From assembly GCF_034353875.1 (NCBI RefSeq), contig NZ_CP133784.1, positions 868,001-932,000 on the forward strand: DNA of 64,000 nt. The letters run 5' to 3'. Numbering within the stretch: position 1 is the first letter of the stretch; every line of letters starts with the position of its first letter. Below, piece by piece: positions 1-9,255 of the stretch. This stretch comes from Pseudomonas sp. MH9.2. GTDB lineage: Bacteria > Pseudomonadota > Gammaproteobacteria > Pseudomonadales > Pseudomonadaceae. The position numbers and the translations under genes are program-made. Under the pieces are notes generated by a model. The model was given only the letters and a program-made list of their open reading frames with translations. It did no database searches and had not been told where the DNA came from.

Positions 1-92
1 TGACCCGGCTGATGATGCGTGCCGACCGCGAAGCAGGCTACACCGCCCTCCCCAGCCCGCTGTTCACTGCTCGCGCGAGGGCCCGTTCATGA
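1..92 (+). CDS. C-terminal tail of an upstream gene, possibly a NIS siderophore synthetase
   Basis: The frame beginning at base 3 is open from the window edge and stops at the TGA at 90-92, which overlaps the ATG of the next gene (ATGA). Only about 29 residues are visible, so the product cannot be identified from them. The family guess (IucA/IucC-type synthetase) is inference from the neighbour: PLP decarboxylases of this type sit in NRPS-independent siderophore clusters. The 4-bp overlap indicates translational coupling with the decarboxylase. Confidence 0.5.
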   Translation, partial: TRLMMRADREAGYTALPSPLFTARARARS

Positions 93-1273
93 GTTTGCCG
101 ACACGCGTCACCCAGGCCATCGGCCAATTGCGCGAGCAACAGCAAACACCGCTCTGTGCTTACGTCTATGATCTGGTCGCGCTGGAGCAGCACGTTCGGA
201 ACATGCGTGAAACGCTGCCCGCCAACTGCGAGCTGTTCTATGCCGCCAAGGCCAACCCGGAAGCACCGATCCTGCGAACCCTGGCGCCGCTGGTAGACGG
301 CTTCGAGGCCGCGTCCGGTGGTGAGTTGCGCTGGCTGTATGAGCAATGCCCAGGGCATTTGCTGATTTTCGGCGGCCCCGGCAAACTCGACAGTGAGCTG
401 GAAATCGCCATGGACTACCGGATTTCGGCCTTTCACGTCGAGAGCCTGACAGAGTTACGCAGCCTGGCGCGCATCGCTGCCAGACGGCGCCAACGGACGC
501 CGGTCCTGCTGCGCCTGAACCTGAAACTGGCTGAAGCACCCGATAGCCGTCTGGTGATGGGCGGTAAACCGACCCCCTTCGGCCTGGACGAAGACGCATT
601 GGACGAAGCGCTGAAGCTGTTGCGTGATGAGCCCTGGCTGGAACTGCAGGGCCTGCATTTTCATGTGCTGTCTCATCAGCTTGATGTGGGCGCTCACCTG
701 AGACTGATCCGCAGCTACTGTCGCACCTTCAGCCAGCTCTGCGCCGAACACGGTCTGCAGCTGCCCCTGCTCAACGTCGGAGGCGGCATGGGCATTAATT
801 ACCAGGACCCGCAGAACTCGTTCGACTGGACGACATTCTGCCAAGGGCTCAAGGCATTGATCGCGGAAGAAGGCATGGGCGATACGCGCATTCGCTTCGA
901 GATCGGCCGTTTTATCAGCGCGGCCTGCGGCTACTACGTGATGCAAGTCCTGGACATCAAACGCAGCCATGGTCAGTACTTCGCCATTGGCCGGGGTAGC
1001 ACCCACCACTTCCGGACACCGGCGGCCCAGGGGCATGACCATCCTTTTGTCGTGATACGGGGCCAGCAACCCGCGCAGTTGCAGAATCAGCAGGTTACCC
1101 TGGTCGGCCAGCTGTGTACGCCAAAAGATGTGCTGGCAAGCCAGCAAACAGTCACCGCCCTCGCGATTGATGACCTGCTGGTGTTCACCCTGGCAGGCGC
1201 CTATGCCTGGAACATTTCGCACCGGGACTTTCTGATGCATGAACCACCCCAGATGCTGTTTCTAACGACATAA
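89..1273 (+). CDS. PLP-dependent (type III fold) decarboxylase, AcsE/SbnH-like
   Basis: The 394-residue protein belongs to the alanine racemase-fold (ornithine/DABA/diaminopimelate) decarboxylase family. Visible motifs are the PLP lysine K54 in FYAAKAN, HFHVLSH near residue 190, the glycine loop NVGGGMGINY, the EIGRF phosphate-binding element near 270, a C-terminal GQLCTPKDVL with the cysteine that contributes to the second subunit's active site, and AGAYAWN. Length is normal. The ATG overlaps the upstream stop. In staphyloferrin B and achromobactin loci such enzymes (SbnH, AcsE) decarboxylate an amino-acid-derived siderophore building block; assignment to siderophore synthesis here is inference because only the tail of one neighbour is visible. 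Lysine/ornithine or diaminopimelate decarboxylase are less likely alternatives. The decarboxylase fold is secure, the substrate is not. Confidence 0.75.
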   Translation: MSLPTRVTQAIGQLREQQQTPLCAYVYDLVALEQHVRNMRETLPANCELFYAAKANPEAPILRTLAPLVDGFEAASGGELRWLYEQCPGHLLIFGGPGKLDSELEIAMDYRISAFHVESLTELRSLARIAARRRQRTPVLLRLNLKLAEAPDSRLVMGGKPTPFGLDEDALDEALKLLRDEPWLELQGLHFHVLSHQLDVGAHLRLIRSYCRTFSQLCAEHGLQLPLLNVGGGMGINYQDPQNSFDWTTFCQGLKALIAEEGMGDTRIRFEIGRFISAACGYYVMQVLDIKRSHGQYFAIGRGSTHHFRTPAAQGHDHPFVVIRGQQPAQLQNQQVTLVGQLCTPKDVLASQQTVTALAIDDLLVFTLAGAYAWNISHRDFLMHEPPQMLFLTT

Positions 1274-1329
1274 AAAACTGACGACATAAACAGGGCAACC
1301 TGACCACACAGCCATGCCACCCCTGCGCA

Positions 1330-2706
1330 TCACGTAGTGGCTGGCACAGGCTCATTCACGAGGCGGTTGGCGGCCAGCTCGTCCGGCACTTTGACGAAAA
1401 TGCTGTACTTCGCGCCTTCCATGGCTTCAAAGGCGATCAACTTGTCGACCAACGCGATGCTGATTACCTTGCCAGCATTGAGCAGGAGCATGCCATTGTC
1501 GGCATTGAGGTTGCGTGCAAGCACCATCCCCCTCAACAGTTCACGGGTGCCAACCACCTTGACCGTTGGATCGTTCAGAGTGACATCGCTCAGGTAGGCG
1601 GCACAGACCTGAACGAAGTCTTCCACCAGCGCTGGGTCATAAAGACGGCCGGCGTACTTACGGATAAACACCAGGGCTTCATCACTGTTCATTTGCCGTT
1701 CGAGGATCAACCCGCGCTGCAACTCGATAAAGTCCACGGCCAGCTTCAGCAAGCGCGAACCAAACGGGATAGCCTCGCCTTTGAGGTGGTCGGGGAATCC
1801 CGTGCCATCCCAACGCTCTTGGTGGTGAAGAATCAACTGGGCCGCGTCCTGCATCGGCTCCAACGTCATCAACAGCGACTCGCTCTGTTTCGGATAACCG
1901 CGATAACGCTCACGATCCGTATGGTGCAACAGGTCGGCAGGCGCGCTCATCATGCTGTCGCTCCAGCTCAACTTGCCGATGTTGTAGAGCGCTGCCGCCA
2001 TGGCCAGATCGCGGCTACTCGCCTCGTCCATGGGGTGGGATTTGCAGTAGGTGCGAATCAAATCGATGATTTGCCGGTTGGTCTGCTTGCTTTTAGGCAA
2101 CCGTTGATTGACCAGCAGGGAGAACACCTCGGTACTGGTCGCGTAACTGTGCTTCAACTCGTCATAGGCCAGGTCGAGCATGTCCGCCGTCTGTTGCAGC
2201 TCGGACATGCGTGCGACAACCCGCTTTTCCAAGGTGGCATTAAGCGCCTGCAACGCCTCGTTCTGCTCATGGGCCAGACGCTCCAGGCGTTGCCGCTCGC
2301 GCTCGGAATGCTGATGTTCCAAGGCCTGCCGCAAGGTCAGCTGCAACTCCTCGTCGTTCCAGGGTTTGCTGATGTAGCGATGAATCTTTCCTTCATTGAT
2401 CGCTTTGACGATGGTGTCCAGGTCGGCATATCCCGTCAACAGGATCCGTGTGGTACCTGGATAGCGCTGGTGAATCTCCGCCAACAAGGTAGCGCCATCC
2501 ATATTTGGCATGCGGGCATCGGTCATCACCAGATCGATACGCTGGTGGGCCATCAACTCAAGTGCTTTTTCACCGCTTTCGGCAAAGAACAAATCATACG
2601 GCTGGCTGCGCAGCAGACGGCGCAAACTGTTAAGAATGAACTCTTCATCATCCACCAGCAGCACGCAGGGTTTATAAGCCGAAACAGAAGCGGATTGCTC
2701 ATCCAT
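1330..2706 (-). CDS. Response regulator with degenerate HD-GYP output (YN-GYP), PA2572-like
   Basis: I start at the ATG at 2706, which has an AGGT ribosome-binding element 5-6 bases upstream; GTG 2724 and ATG 2721 are alternatives. Counted from 2706, residues 10-120 form a REC domain with DD19-20, phosphoacceptor D63 in MTDARMP and K114. A coiled coil (about 125-185) precedes an HD-GYP-type domain. The hallmark HD pair is replaced by YN (AALYNIGKL, about 241-242), while HHQERWDGTGFP (about 294-305) is largely kept. P. aeruginosa PA2572 is the known YN-GYP protein; it lacks detectable c-di-GMP phosphodiesterase activity but affects virulence and motility. A regulatory rather than catalytic role is therefore likely. 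The gene is convergent with the decarboxylase and divergent from the GGDEF-EAL operon. Confidence 0.85.
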   Translation of the reverse strand: MDEQSASVSAYKPCVLLVDDEEFILNSLRRLLRSQPYDLFFAESGEKALELMAHQRIDLVMTDARMPNMDGATLLAEIHQRYPGTTRILLTGYADLDTIVKAINEGKIHRYISKPWNDEELQLTLRQALEHQHSERERQRLERLAHEQNEALQALNATLEKRVVARMSELQQTADMLDLAYDELKHSYATSTEVFSLLVNQRLPKSKQTNRQIIDLIRTYCKSHPMDEASSRDLAMAAALYNIGKLSWSDSMMSAPADLLHHTDRERYRGYPKQSESLLMTLEPMQDAAQLILHHQERWDGTGFPDHLKGEAIPFGSRLLKLAVDFIELQRGLILERQMNSDEALVFIRKYAGRLYDPALVEDFVQVCAAYLSDVTLNDPTVKVVGTRELLRGMVLARNLNADNGMLLLNAGKVISIALVDKLIAFEAMEGAKYSIFVKVPDELAANRLVNEPVPATT

Positions 2707-2925
2707 AGCGTTACCTGACATCACTCATTTGAGGGCATTTTCGGGTTTTTCATGATAAAAACCTCGCTCCCTCGCTTTTTTGGCTAAGGGCTGAGGCATT
2801 TTTAACAAACTGATGGCACATTAGCTACGGTTTCCCAGCGAAGTGCCTCGTCGAGGGCTATGCTCCGAAAAATGGGATCCAATGTATACGTAACCGTTGT
2901 CGCGCCTTCAGGAAGGGAAATCCGT

Positions 2926-2973
2926 ATGCTTATTTTTCATCTGATCGCAGACCTGCCGGGTAGCGTTGAATGA
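2926..2973 (+). CDS. Possible 15-codon leader peptide upstream of the GGDEF-EAL gene
   Basis: An ATG at 2926 lies about 8 bases downstream of a strong purine-rich site (AGGAAGGG). It opens a 15-codon frame ([15 protein letters not shown]) whose TGA overlaps the ATG of the REC-GGDEF-EAL gene in an ATGA arrangement. The long gene itself has only a weak ribosome-binding site, so coupled translation from this leader is plausible. No attenuation hairpin or regulatory codon run is visible. The call rests only on the SD, spacing and overlap. Confidence 0.4.
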   Translation: MLIFHLIADLPGSVE

Positions 2974-4844
2974 GCACCCCGACCACTCACGCCAATCGCC
3001 GCGTGCTTATCATTGATGACACGCCATCGATTCATCAGGACTTTCGTAAAATTCTCTGCCCGAAGCCGGACAGCGAAGAGTCCCTTGATGCAGCGGAGGA
3101 AGAGCTCTTCGGCACAGTACAGGTCACTCGGAAAAATTTCGAGCTTGATTCCGCCTATCAGGGGCAAGAAGCCCTTGAACGGGTCAAGCAAGCACTGGCA
3201 GAAGGTCGGCCCTACGCACTGGCCTTCATCGACATGCGCATGCCACCCGGCTGGGATGGTCTGGAGACTATTGAGCACCTGTGGAAAGCCGACCCGCAAT
3301 TGCAAATCGCACTGTGCACTGCCTACTCCGATTACTCGTGGGAGGCGATGACCGAGCGCCTTGCGTTCAGCGACCAACTGCTGATTCTGAAAAAGCCGTT
3401 CGACAGCCTGGAAATCCGCCAGATGGCCAGTGCGCTGACGGTCAAATGGCAAATGACACAGGATGCCGCGGCAAAAATGCGCAACCTGGAGGAAACCATC
3501 GCCGAGCGCGTTCAGGAATTGCTGAAAGTATCCCATCTGCTCCAGTACGATGTGTTGACGGAGCTGCCCAACAGTACGCTGCTGGGTGATCGGTTGACTC
3601 AAGCGATTGCCCTGTCCCGCCGCCATGATACGCAATTGGCAGTGATGTTCATCGGCCTGGATCGTTTTGAGCGGATCAATAACGCGCTGGGGCATCCCAT
3701 CGGCGATGAAGTGCTTAAACTTGTCGCTCAATGCCTCGCCCACACCGTACGCGAGTCCGACTCGGTGTTTCGCTATGGCTCGGATGAATTTGTCCTGGTG
3801 CTGTCCGATGTCCATCACCCCCAACAAACCAAAAGCATTGCGGAGAAGTTGTTGGCCACCATCAAGGTTCCTCGCTATGTCGCCGGGCATGACCTGAGTG
3901 TGACCGCGAGCCTGGGCATCAGCATCTTCCCCGGTGACGGTGAAGATGCCGTCACCCTGATCAAAAAAGCCGAAACCGCCATGCGCAACATCAAGGACAG
4001 CGGTCCGGACAACTTCTGCTTTTTTTCCAACACCATGAACCAGCGTGCCCGCGAGCAACACTCTATCGAGTCAGGCATTCGACTGGCGTTGGAGCGCAAC
4101 GAGTTTGTCCTGCATTACCAACCAAAATTGAACCTGAAAACTGGAAAAGTAGTCGGCGCCGAGGCTCTGATCCGCTGGCTCAAACCGGGGCAAGGTTGGC
4201 TTTTCCCATCTGAGTTCATCCCGGTCGCCGAAGACAGCGGCCTGATCGTCCCGCTGAGCAAATGGGTATTGCGCGAGGCCTGCCGCCAGACCTGCGCGTG
4301 GCAAGCGGCCGGATTACCGCCGATTCGTATGTCGGTGAACATTTCTGCCACTGAGTTTCGCCAGAGGGGTTTTCTCGAGGGGATTCGAACCGTACTTGAA
4401 GAAACCGGAATGAACCCTGAGCTGCTGGAACTGGAAATCACCGAAAGCGTGCTCATGCAAAATGCCGAGTCGACGATCCAGATCCTGCAAGCGATCAAGC
4501 ACATGGGCATCCGCTTGGCCATCGATGACTTCGGAACTGGCTACTCCAGCTTGAGTTACCTGCGTCGTTTCCCCATCGACGTATTAAAAATCGATCAGTC
4601 GTTTGTCCGCGACCTGAGCACCGACAGCAACGACGCGGCGTTGGTCAGCGCCATTATCAGCCTGGGGAGAAGCCTCAAGCTGAACATCATTGCCGAAGGT
4701 ATCGAAACCCAGGATCAGCTTGATTTCCTGAAAACCAACCACTGCGAAGAAGGCCAGGGCTATTTCTTCAGCCGAGCGGTAGAGCCACGTGCATTCGCCA
4801 AAATATTGAGTGGTGAGCAATTGGAAGCGGCACGACTGGAATAA
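2970..4844 (+). CDS. REC-GGDEF-EAL c-di-GMP signalling protein
   Basis: This 624-residue cytosolic protein starts with a REC domain: DD16-17, phosphoacceptor D88 in FIDMRMP, and K142. An insertion of roughly 28 residues lies between the first helix and [14 protein letters not shown] coiled coil (about 165-190) leads to a GGDEF domain whose signature is GSDEF (270-274), preceded by an RESD inhibitory-site motif (261-264). The EAL domain keeps EAL (398-400), N457, [10 protein letters not shown] (519-528), K540 and AEGIET (575-580), so it should be a working c-di-GMP phosphodiesterase. Cyclase activity is doubtful because the second glycine is serine; a GTP-sensing role is possible. It is first in a run with a di-haem peroxidase and two histidine kinases, and its REC domain is a close paralogue of that in the REC-kinase at 7680. 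Confidence 0.9.
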   Translation: MSTPTTHANRRVLIIDDTPSIHQDFRKILCPKPDSEESLDAAEEELFGTVQVTRKNFELDSAYQGQEALERVKQALAEGRPYALAFIDMRMPPGWDGLETIEHLWKADPQLQIALCTAYSDYSWEAMTERLAFSDQLLILKKPFDSLEIRQMASALTVKWQMTQDAAAKMRNLEETIAERVQELLKVSHLLQYDVLTELPNSTLLGDRLTQAIALSRRHDTQLAVMFIGLDRFERINNALGHPIGDEVLKLVAQCLAHTVRESDSVFRYGSDEFVLVLSDVHHPQQTKSIAEKLLATIKVPRYVAGHDLSVTASLGISIFPGDGEDAVTLIKKAETAMRNIKDSGPDNFCFFSNTMNQRAREQHSIESGIRLALERNEFVLHYQPKLNLKTGKVVGAEALIRWLKPGQGWLFPSEFIPVAEDSGLIVPLSKWVLREACRQTCAWQAAGLPPIRMSVNISATEFRQRGFLEGIRTVLEETGMNPELLELEITESVLMQNAESTIQILQAIKHMGIRLAIDDFGTGYSSLSYLRRFPIDVLKIDQSFVRDLSTDSNDAALVSAIISLGRSLKLNIIAEGIETQDQLDFLKTNHCEEGQGYFFSRAVEPRAFAKILSGEQLEAARLE

Positions 4845-4918
4845 ATCGGACAGGACGAGACCGCTGGCGTATTTCAGGCCGGGACACCATTAAATTTATC
4901 GGCAGCCGGGGATCATTG

Positions 4919-5878
4919 ATGCAGTTACATGGATGGCCCACTGCTTTCGCGTTGCTGCTTGGTCTATGCCAATTGGCAGCTGCTACACCACTGGACGAGC
5001 CGCTGAAGCCATTACCTGACGTGGTGATAAACAATTCCGTACAGGTCGAACTAGGCCGTCAGTTATTCAACGATGCACGCCTGTCAGTCAATAACAGCGT
5101 GTCCTGCGCCAGTTGTCATCACCTGGAAAAAGGTGGGGCCGACGACAAGCCTTTCTCCACTGGTTTTAACGGCGCGCTGCTAGGCATCAACACACCCACC
5201 GTGCTCAATGCGAGCCTTAACTTCAAGCAGTTCTGGAATGGTCGGGCCGACTCACTGGAGGCACAGATCGAGGAGGTGGTCCAAAGTCCTGTCGAGATGG
5301 GCAACACCTGGAAAGCCTTGATCGACACGCTCTCCAGAGACCCTGACTATCGCGCGGCCTTCACCAGGTCGTACCCGGACGGGGTCACGGCAGCCAATGC
5401 GCAGAATGCGTTAGCAAGCTATGAACGCACCCTGCTGACGCCCGACTCGCGCTTCGACCTCTACCTCAAGGGCAATACCGACATCCTGACGCTTAACGAA
5501 AAATACGGGTATCAGCGCTTCAAGCAATATGGCTGTATCGCCTGCCATCAAGGCGTCAACATCGGTGGCAACATGTACCAGAAATTCGGTGTGATGAGCG
5601 ACTATTTCAAGGCGCGGGGCAACCCGGCCGAGAGCGATCTGGGACGTTATCTGGTAACCAGGGATGAGGCCGACCGTAACGTCTTCAAAGTTCCTAGCCT
5701 TCGTAACGTAGCGCTCACTGCCCCGTACTTTCATGATGGGTCGGCCAAGACGCTGGATGAGGCCGTCAGCGTGATGTTCACGTATCAACTGGGCCGCACG
5801 CCTTCGGCACAGGACAAACTTCTGATCATTGAGTTTCTCAAGACATTGACCGGTGAACTCAGAGGCAAACCCCTATGA
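4919..5878 (+). CDS. Periplasmic di-haem cytochrome c peroxidase (CcpA/MauG family)
   Basis: The preferred start is the ATG at 4919; an in-frame TTG lies immediately before it. A signal peptide (about residues 1-22, ending AAA) directs the 319-residue protein to the periplasm. Two haem c sites are visible: CASCH at 63-67 and CIACH at 206-210. The C-terminal VPSLRNVALTAPYFHDGS stretch is typical of bacterial di-haem peroxidases that reduce hydrogen peroxide with cytochrome c electrons. Length fits the family. It is embedded in a signalling operon: 71 bases follow the GGDEF-EAL gene and its stop overlaps the histidine kinase start (ATGA). This context suggests the enzyme, or its redox state, feeds the sensor; that is inference. 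Confidence 0.85.
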   Translation: MQLHGWPTAFALLLGLCQLAAATPLDEPLKPLPDVVINNSVQVELGRQLFNDARLSVNNSVSCASCHHLEKGGADDKPFSTGFNGALLGINTPTVLNASLNFKQFWNGRADSLEAQIEEVVQSPVEMGNTWKALIDTLSRDPDYRAAFTRSYPDGVTAANAQNALASYERTLLTPDSRFDLYLKGNTDILTLNEKYGYQRFKQYGCIACHQGVNIGGNMYQKFGVMSDYFKARGNPAESDLGRYLVTRDEADRNVFKVPSLRNVALTAPYFHDGSAKTLDEAVSVMFTYQLGRTPSAQDKLLIIEFLKTLTGELRGKPL

Positions 5879-7683
5879 AACTGTCTCATCGATTCAGCTC
5901 ACTGCTGTTGGGCGCGATGACGCTGGCACTCGCATCTATTCTGGTGTTCCTCTATATCAGGTCCAGTGCCGATAACACCTCTAACTACATCGCGTCACGG
6001 GATCTGATTGGTCAGATCAAACAGCAGGATGCACGTTGGGAAACAGAGATCCTCAAAGCAAGAGTTTCCGTCAGCCAAAACTACGACTTGCTGGTGGAGC
6101 CGCTGACCAAAATCAACACCCTCTGGAGGCAGTTCGATACGATACAGTCCGGGCATGTGCTACATGCCGATGCCCTCTGGCAAGACAGTCGTACTGCCTA
6201 TCTGGCTGCCGTCGACGAAAAAACACGGCTGGTTGAAAAATTCAAATCGCATAACGCCGTATTGCGTAACTCACTGGCCTTTCTGCCCATCGCCGAAGAC
6301 GATATCCAGAAGCAGTTCGGCACGCTCAACAGAAGCGACCCAGTGCTGCAAGCCGCCTCAATGGACATCTATGACCTGCTACTTGGCAGCCTGGAGTTCT
6401 CTCAAATCACCTCTGACGACAAAGCGGCCGAGATCCAAGTCGGCCTGAACCGGTTGGGTGTGGACAAAGGTCGTTTGCCGCAACCACTCCATCTTCCGCT
6501 GGAAATCCTGCTCAAACATGTGGAGCTGATTCTGCACGAGCAACCCGTGGTCAACGATCTGCTGGAGCATATCGGCGTCGTTCCCGTGGCCGCTCGACTG
6601 GAGGACATCAATAACATTCTCAATAACAACCAGGAGCAGGCCGTCAAAATTGGTCAGCAGTACCACCTGTATCTGCTGATTTTCTCGGCATTGATGGTCT
6701 TCCTGCTGTTATATCTGGCCATCCGATTGCTGCGCAGCTTTGCCGAAATCAACAGTGTCAACAAAGCACTGCATGCCGCCAACGAAGGCCTTGAGCAACG
6801 CGTGGAAGAGCGTACCCATGAACTGAAGGACACCCAGAGCGAATTGCTCGATACCGCGCGCCTGGCCGGGATGGCGGAAATTGCGACCAATGTGCTGCAC
6901 AACGTCGGCAATGTGTTGAACAGCGTGAACATCTCTGCCGATCTGCTTACTCGAAAACTGCGCTCCAGCAAGTCAATCGGCCTCGGTAAAGCAGTGCAAA
7001 TGATGAATGAGCACGAGCAGGATCTGGGCGATTTCATCACCCTCGACGAGAAAGGAAAACTGTTACCGGGTTACCTGAACCAACTGGTCAAAGCGCTGGG
7101 CGCCGAGCAGGAAAGCATGACCGACGAGCTGGCGCAGCTGACCAAAAGTGTTGATCACATCAAGGATATCGTCTCTACCCAGCAGTCCTACGCTGGGGCG
7201 TCCAACCTGATTGAATCCCTGAACATCAGCGACTTGCTTGAAGATGCTCTGCGCATGAACTCCGGCGCATTGACCCGCCACCACGTCACGGTGGTCAAGG
7301 ACTTCATCGATGTACCTGCAGTGATGGCCGATAAACATCGGCTGCTGCTGATTCTGATCAACCTGATCAGCAACGCGAAATACGCGATGTCCAACATGGA
7401 CGACCGCGCTCGAAAAATGACCCTGGGCGTAAAATTCATCGATAATTCCATCTTGCAGATCAGTGTCAAAGACGAAGGTGAGGGCATCGCACCAGAGAAC
7501 ATGACGCGAATCTTTGCCCACGGCTTTACCACCCGCAAAGAGGGTCACGGCTTTGGCCTACACAGTTGCGCGCTGGCCGCAATCGAGATGAATGGGCACT
7601 TGAGTGCCTACAGTGACGGCCCTGGTAAAGGTGCAGTGTTCACCCTTGAAATGCCCCTGACAATCGCGACGGATAAGCAATGA
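5875..7683 (+). CDS. Membrane sensor histidine kinase with periplasmic DAHL-like domain
   Basis: The 602-residue kinase has a first membrane helix at about residues 9-28, a long mainly helical extracytoplasmic region (about 30-260, resembling the DAHL sensor type) and a second helix at about 262-285. A coiled coil (LEQRVEERTHELKDTQSEL) follows. The dimerisation region contains the likely phosphorylated H342 in NVLHNVGNVLNS, a non-classical H-box. The ATPase part shows an N-box (LINLISNAKYAM), DEGEGIAPENM, a GFTTRKEGHGFGLH lid and a final G-box. The start overlaps the peroxidase stop, and the stop overlaps the next kinase start, so all three are translationally coupled. A role in sensing periplasmic redox or peroxide state is an inference from this context. 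Confidence 0.88.
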   Translation: MKLSHRFSSLLLGAMTLALASILVFLYIRSSADNTSNYIASRDLIGQIKQQDARWETEILKARVSVSQNYDLLVEPLTKINTLWRQFDTIQSGHVLHADALWQDSRTAYLAAVDEKTRLVEKFKSHNAVLRNSLAFLPIAEDDIQKQFGTLNRSDPVLQAASMDIYDLLLGSLEFSQITSDDKAAEIQVGLNRLGVDKGRLPQPLHLPLEILLKHVELILHEQPVVNDLLEHIGVVPVAARLEDINNILNNNQEQAVKIGQQYHLYLLIFSALMVFLLLYLAIRLLRSFAEINSVNKALHAANEGLEQRVEERTHELKDTQSELLDTARLAGMAEIATNVLHNVGNVLNSVNISADLLTRKLRSSKSIGLGKAVQMMNEHEQDLGDFITLDEKGKLLPGYLNQLVKALGAEQESMTDELAQLTKSVDHIKDIVSTQQSYAGASNLIESLNISDLLEDALRMNSGALTRHHVTVVKDFIDVPAVMADKHRLLLILINLISNAKYAMSNMDDRARKMTLGVKFIDNSILQISVKDEGEGIAPENMTRIFAHGFTTRKEGHGFGLHSCALAAIEMNGHLSAYSDGPGKGAVFTLEMPLTIATDKQ

Positions 7684-9086
7684 ACAGTCTATCGAACCGC
7701 CGTATTCTGCTGATTGACGACACCCCTGCCATTCATGACGACTTTCGCAAAATCCTCCTGCCTCCCGTCGACGACAACTCCGACCTGTACCTGATGGAGG
7801 CAGCGCTGTTCGGACAAACGGCCAAGATCGAGATTCCATTGTTCGAACTCGACTCGGCCTACCAGGGCCAGGAGGGTCTGGCTAAGGTGTGCCAGTCACT
7901 CAAGGACAATCGCCCCTATGCCCTGGCGTTCGTCGACATGCGCATGCCCCAGGGCTGGGACGGCGTAGAAACCATCGAGCATCTCTGGGAGCAAGACCCG
8001 CGCCTGCAGGTGGTGGTCTGCACGGCTTACGCCGACTACTCCTGGGATGAATTACTGGAACGGCTGCATGGCCATGACCGGTTGTTGATTCTGAAAAAGC
8101 CTTTCGACAACATTGAAGTCCATCAGTTGGCCAACACCCTGACCGCCAAATGGGAAATGACCGAGCGCGCATCGGTGCAGATGAGCAAGCTTGAGCAATT
8201 GGTCGAGCAACGGACCCACGAGTTCAAACAGGCCAGCGAAGCCCTGCAGCGCGAAATCGACGAACGCGAACAGCTGGAAAGCCAACTGGTGCAATCCGAA
8301 AAGCTCGCGTCCCTGGGGCAACTGGCCGCTGGGGTTGCTCACGAAATCAACAACCCCATCGGTTTTATCTCGTCCAACCTCGGCACCCTTGAAGGTTACT
8401 TCAGCAAATTGCAGGACATGCTCGACGCCTACCAGCGCTCAGAAGAGGGCATCGCCTCGACCGAGATCCTCGAGCACTTGAAATCCATGCGCGAGCGTGT
8501 GGAACTGGACTTCCTGAGGGAAGATATCCCGCTGCTGATCAAGGAGTCCAAGGAAGGCATCAGCCGCGTCGGAAAAATCGTCAAAGACCTCAAAGATTTC
8601 TCCCGCGTCGACTCGAATCAGGAATGGCAATGGGCCAACCTGCAGCAAGGCATCGAATCGACCCTGAACATCGTCGCCAACGAACTCAAATACAAAGCCG
8701 ACGTCATCAAGGAATACGTCGACCTTCCCGACATCGAATGCCTGCCCTCGCAAATCAATCAGGTAATCATGAACCTCGTGGTCAACGCCGCCCAGGCCAT
8801 GGGTCCTCAGCGCGGGAAAATCACCCTTCGCAGCGGGATGGAAGCAGAGCACGTCTGGCTCGAAGTGGCCGACACTGGATCAGGAATGGCTTCCGACACT
8901 GTGCAGAAAATTTTCGACCCCTTCTTCACCACCAAACCCGTCGGCCAAGGGACAGGGTTGGGCCTGTCCCTCTCCTACGGGATTGTGAAAAAACACGGTG
9001 GCGACATTACGGTCAGCAGCGAGCTTGGCGTGGGGACTACGTTTCGGGTTACGTTGCCGATCAGGCAGCAGCACTCGAACACCTGA
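7680..9086 (+). CDS. REC-histidine kinase hybrid (cytosolic)
   Basis: This 468-residue protein has no membrane segment. The N-terminal REC domain has DD16-17, phosphoacceptor D86 (FVDMRMP) and a KKPFD lysine. It shares with the GGDEF-EAL protein the insertion plus the strings [14 protein letters not shown] and [10 protein letters not shown] coiled coil precedes a HisKA domain with H221 in [13 protein letters not shown], then HATPase boxes: [38 protein letters not shown]. It resembles REC-kinase relay proteins that receive phosphate from one kinase and act on another partner. The membrane kinase immediately upstream is the obvious donor. It is the last gene of the operon. No DNA-binding output is visible in the operon, so c-di-GMP may be its output through the GGDEF-EAL protein (inference). 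Confidence 0.9.
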   Translation: MNSLSNRRILLIDDTPAIHDDFRKILLPPVDDNSDLYLMEAALFGQTAKIEIPLFELDSAYQGQEGLAKVCQSLKDNRPYALAFVDMRMPQGWDGVETIEHLWEQDPRLQVVVCTAYADYSWDELLERLHGHDRLLILKKPFDNIEVHQLANTLTAKWEMTERASVQMSKLEQLVEQRTHEFKQASEALQREIDEREQLESQLVQSEKLASLGQLAAGVAHEINNPIGFISSNLGTLEGYFSKLQDMLDAYQRSEEGIASTEILEHLKSMRERVELDFLREDIPLLIKESKEGISRVGKIVKDLKDFSRVDSNQEWQWANLQQGIESTLNIVANELKYKADVIKEYVDLPDIECLPSQINQVIMNLVVNAAQAMGPQRGKITLRSGMEAEHVWLEVADTGSGMASDTVQKIFDPFFTTKPVGQGTGLGLSLSYGIVKKHGGDITVSSELGVGTTFRVTLPIRQQHSNT

Positions 9087-9255
9087 CACACGGCCCTCGC
9101 CGCCAAGCCAGCCGGCGTCAGCATCAGAACCCGGGGGCGATCTGTCCTTTGTAGCGCGTCAGGATGAACTGACGAACCGCCGAAATTGCCGAGTGTTAGC
9201 AGTCCATGGGTAGCGGGCTATGGACTCGCTGACAGGCTGTTCAGTGACTGCTTTT

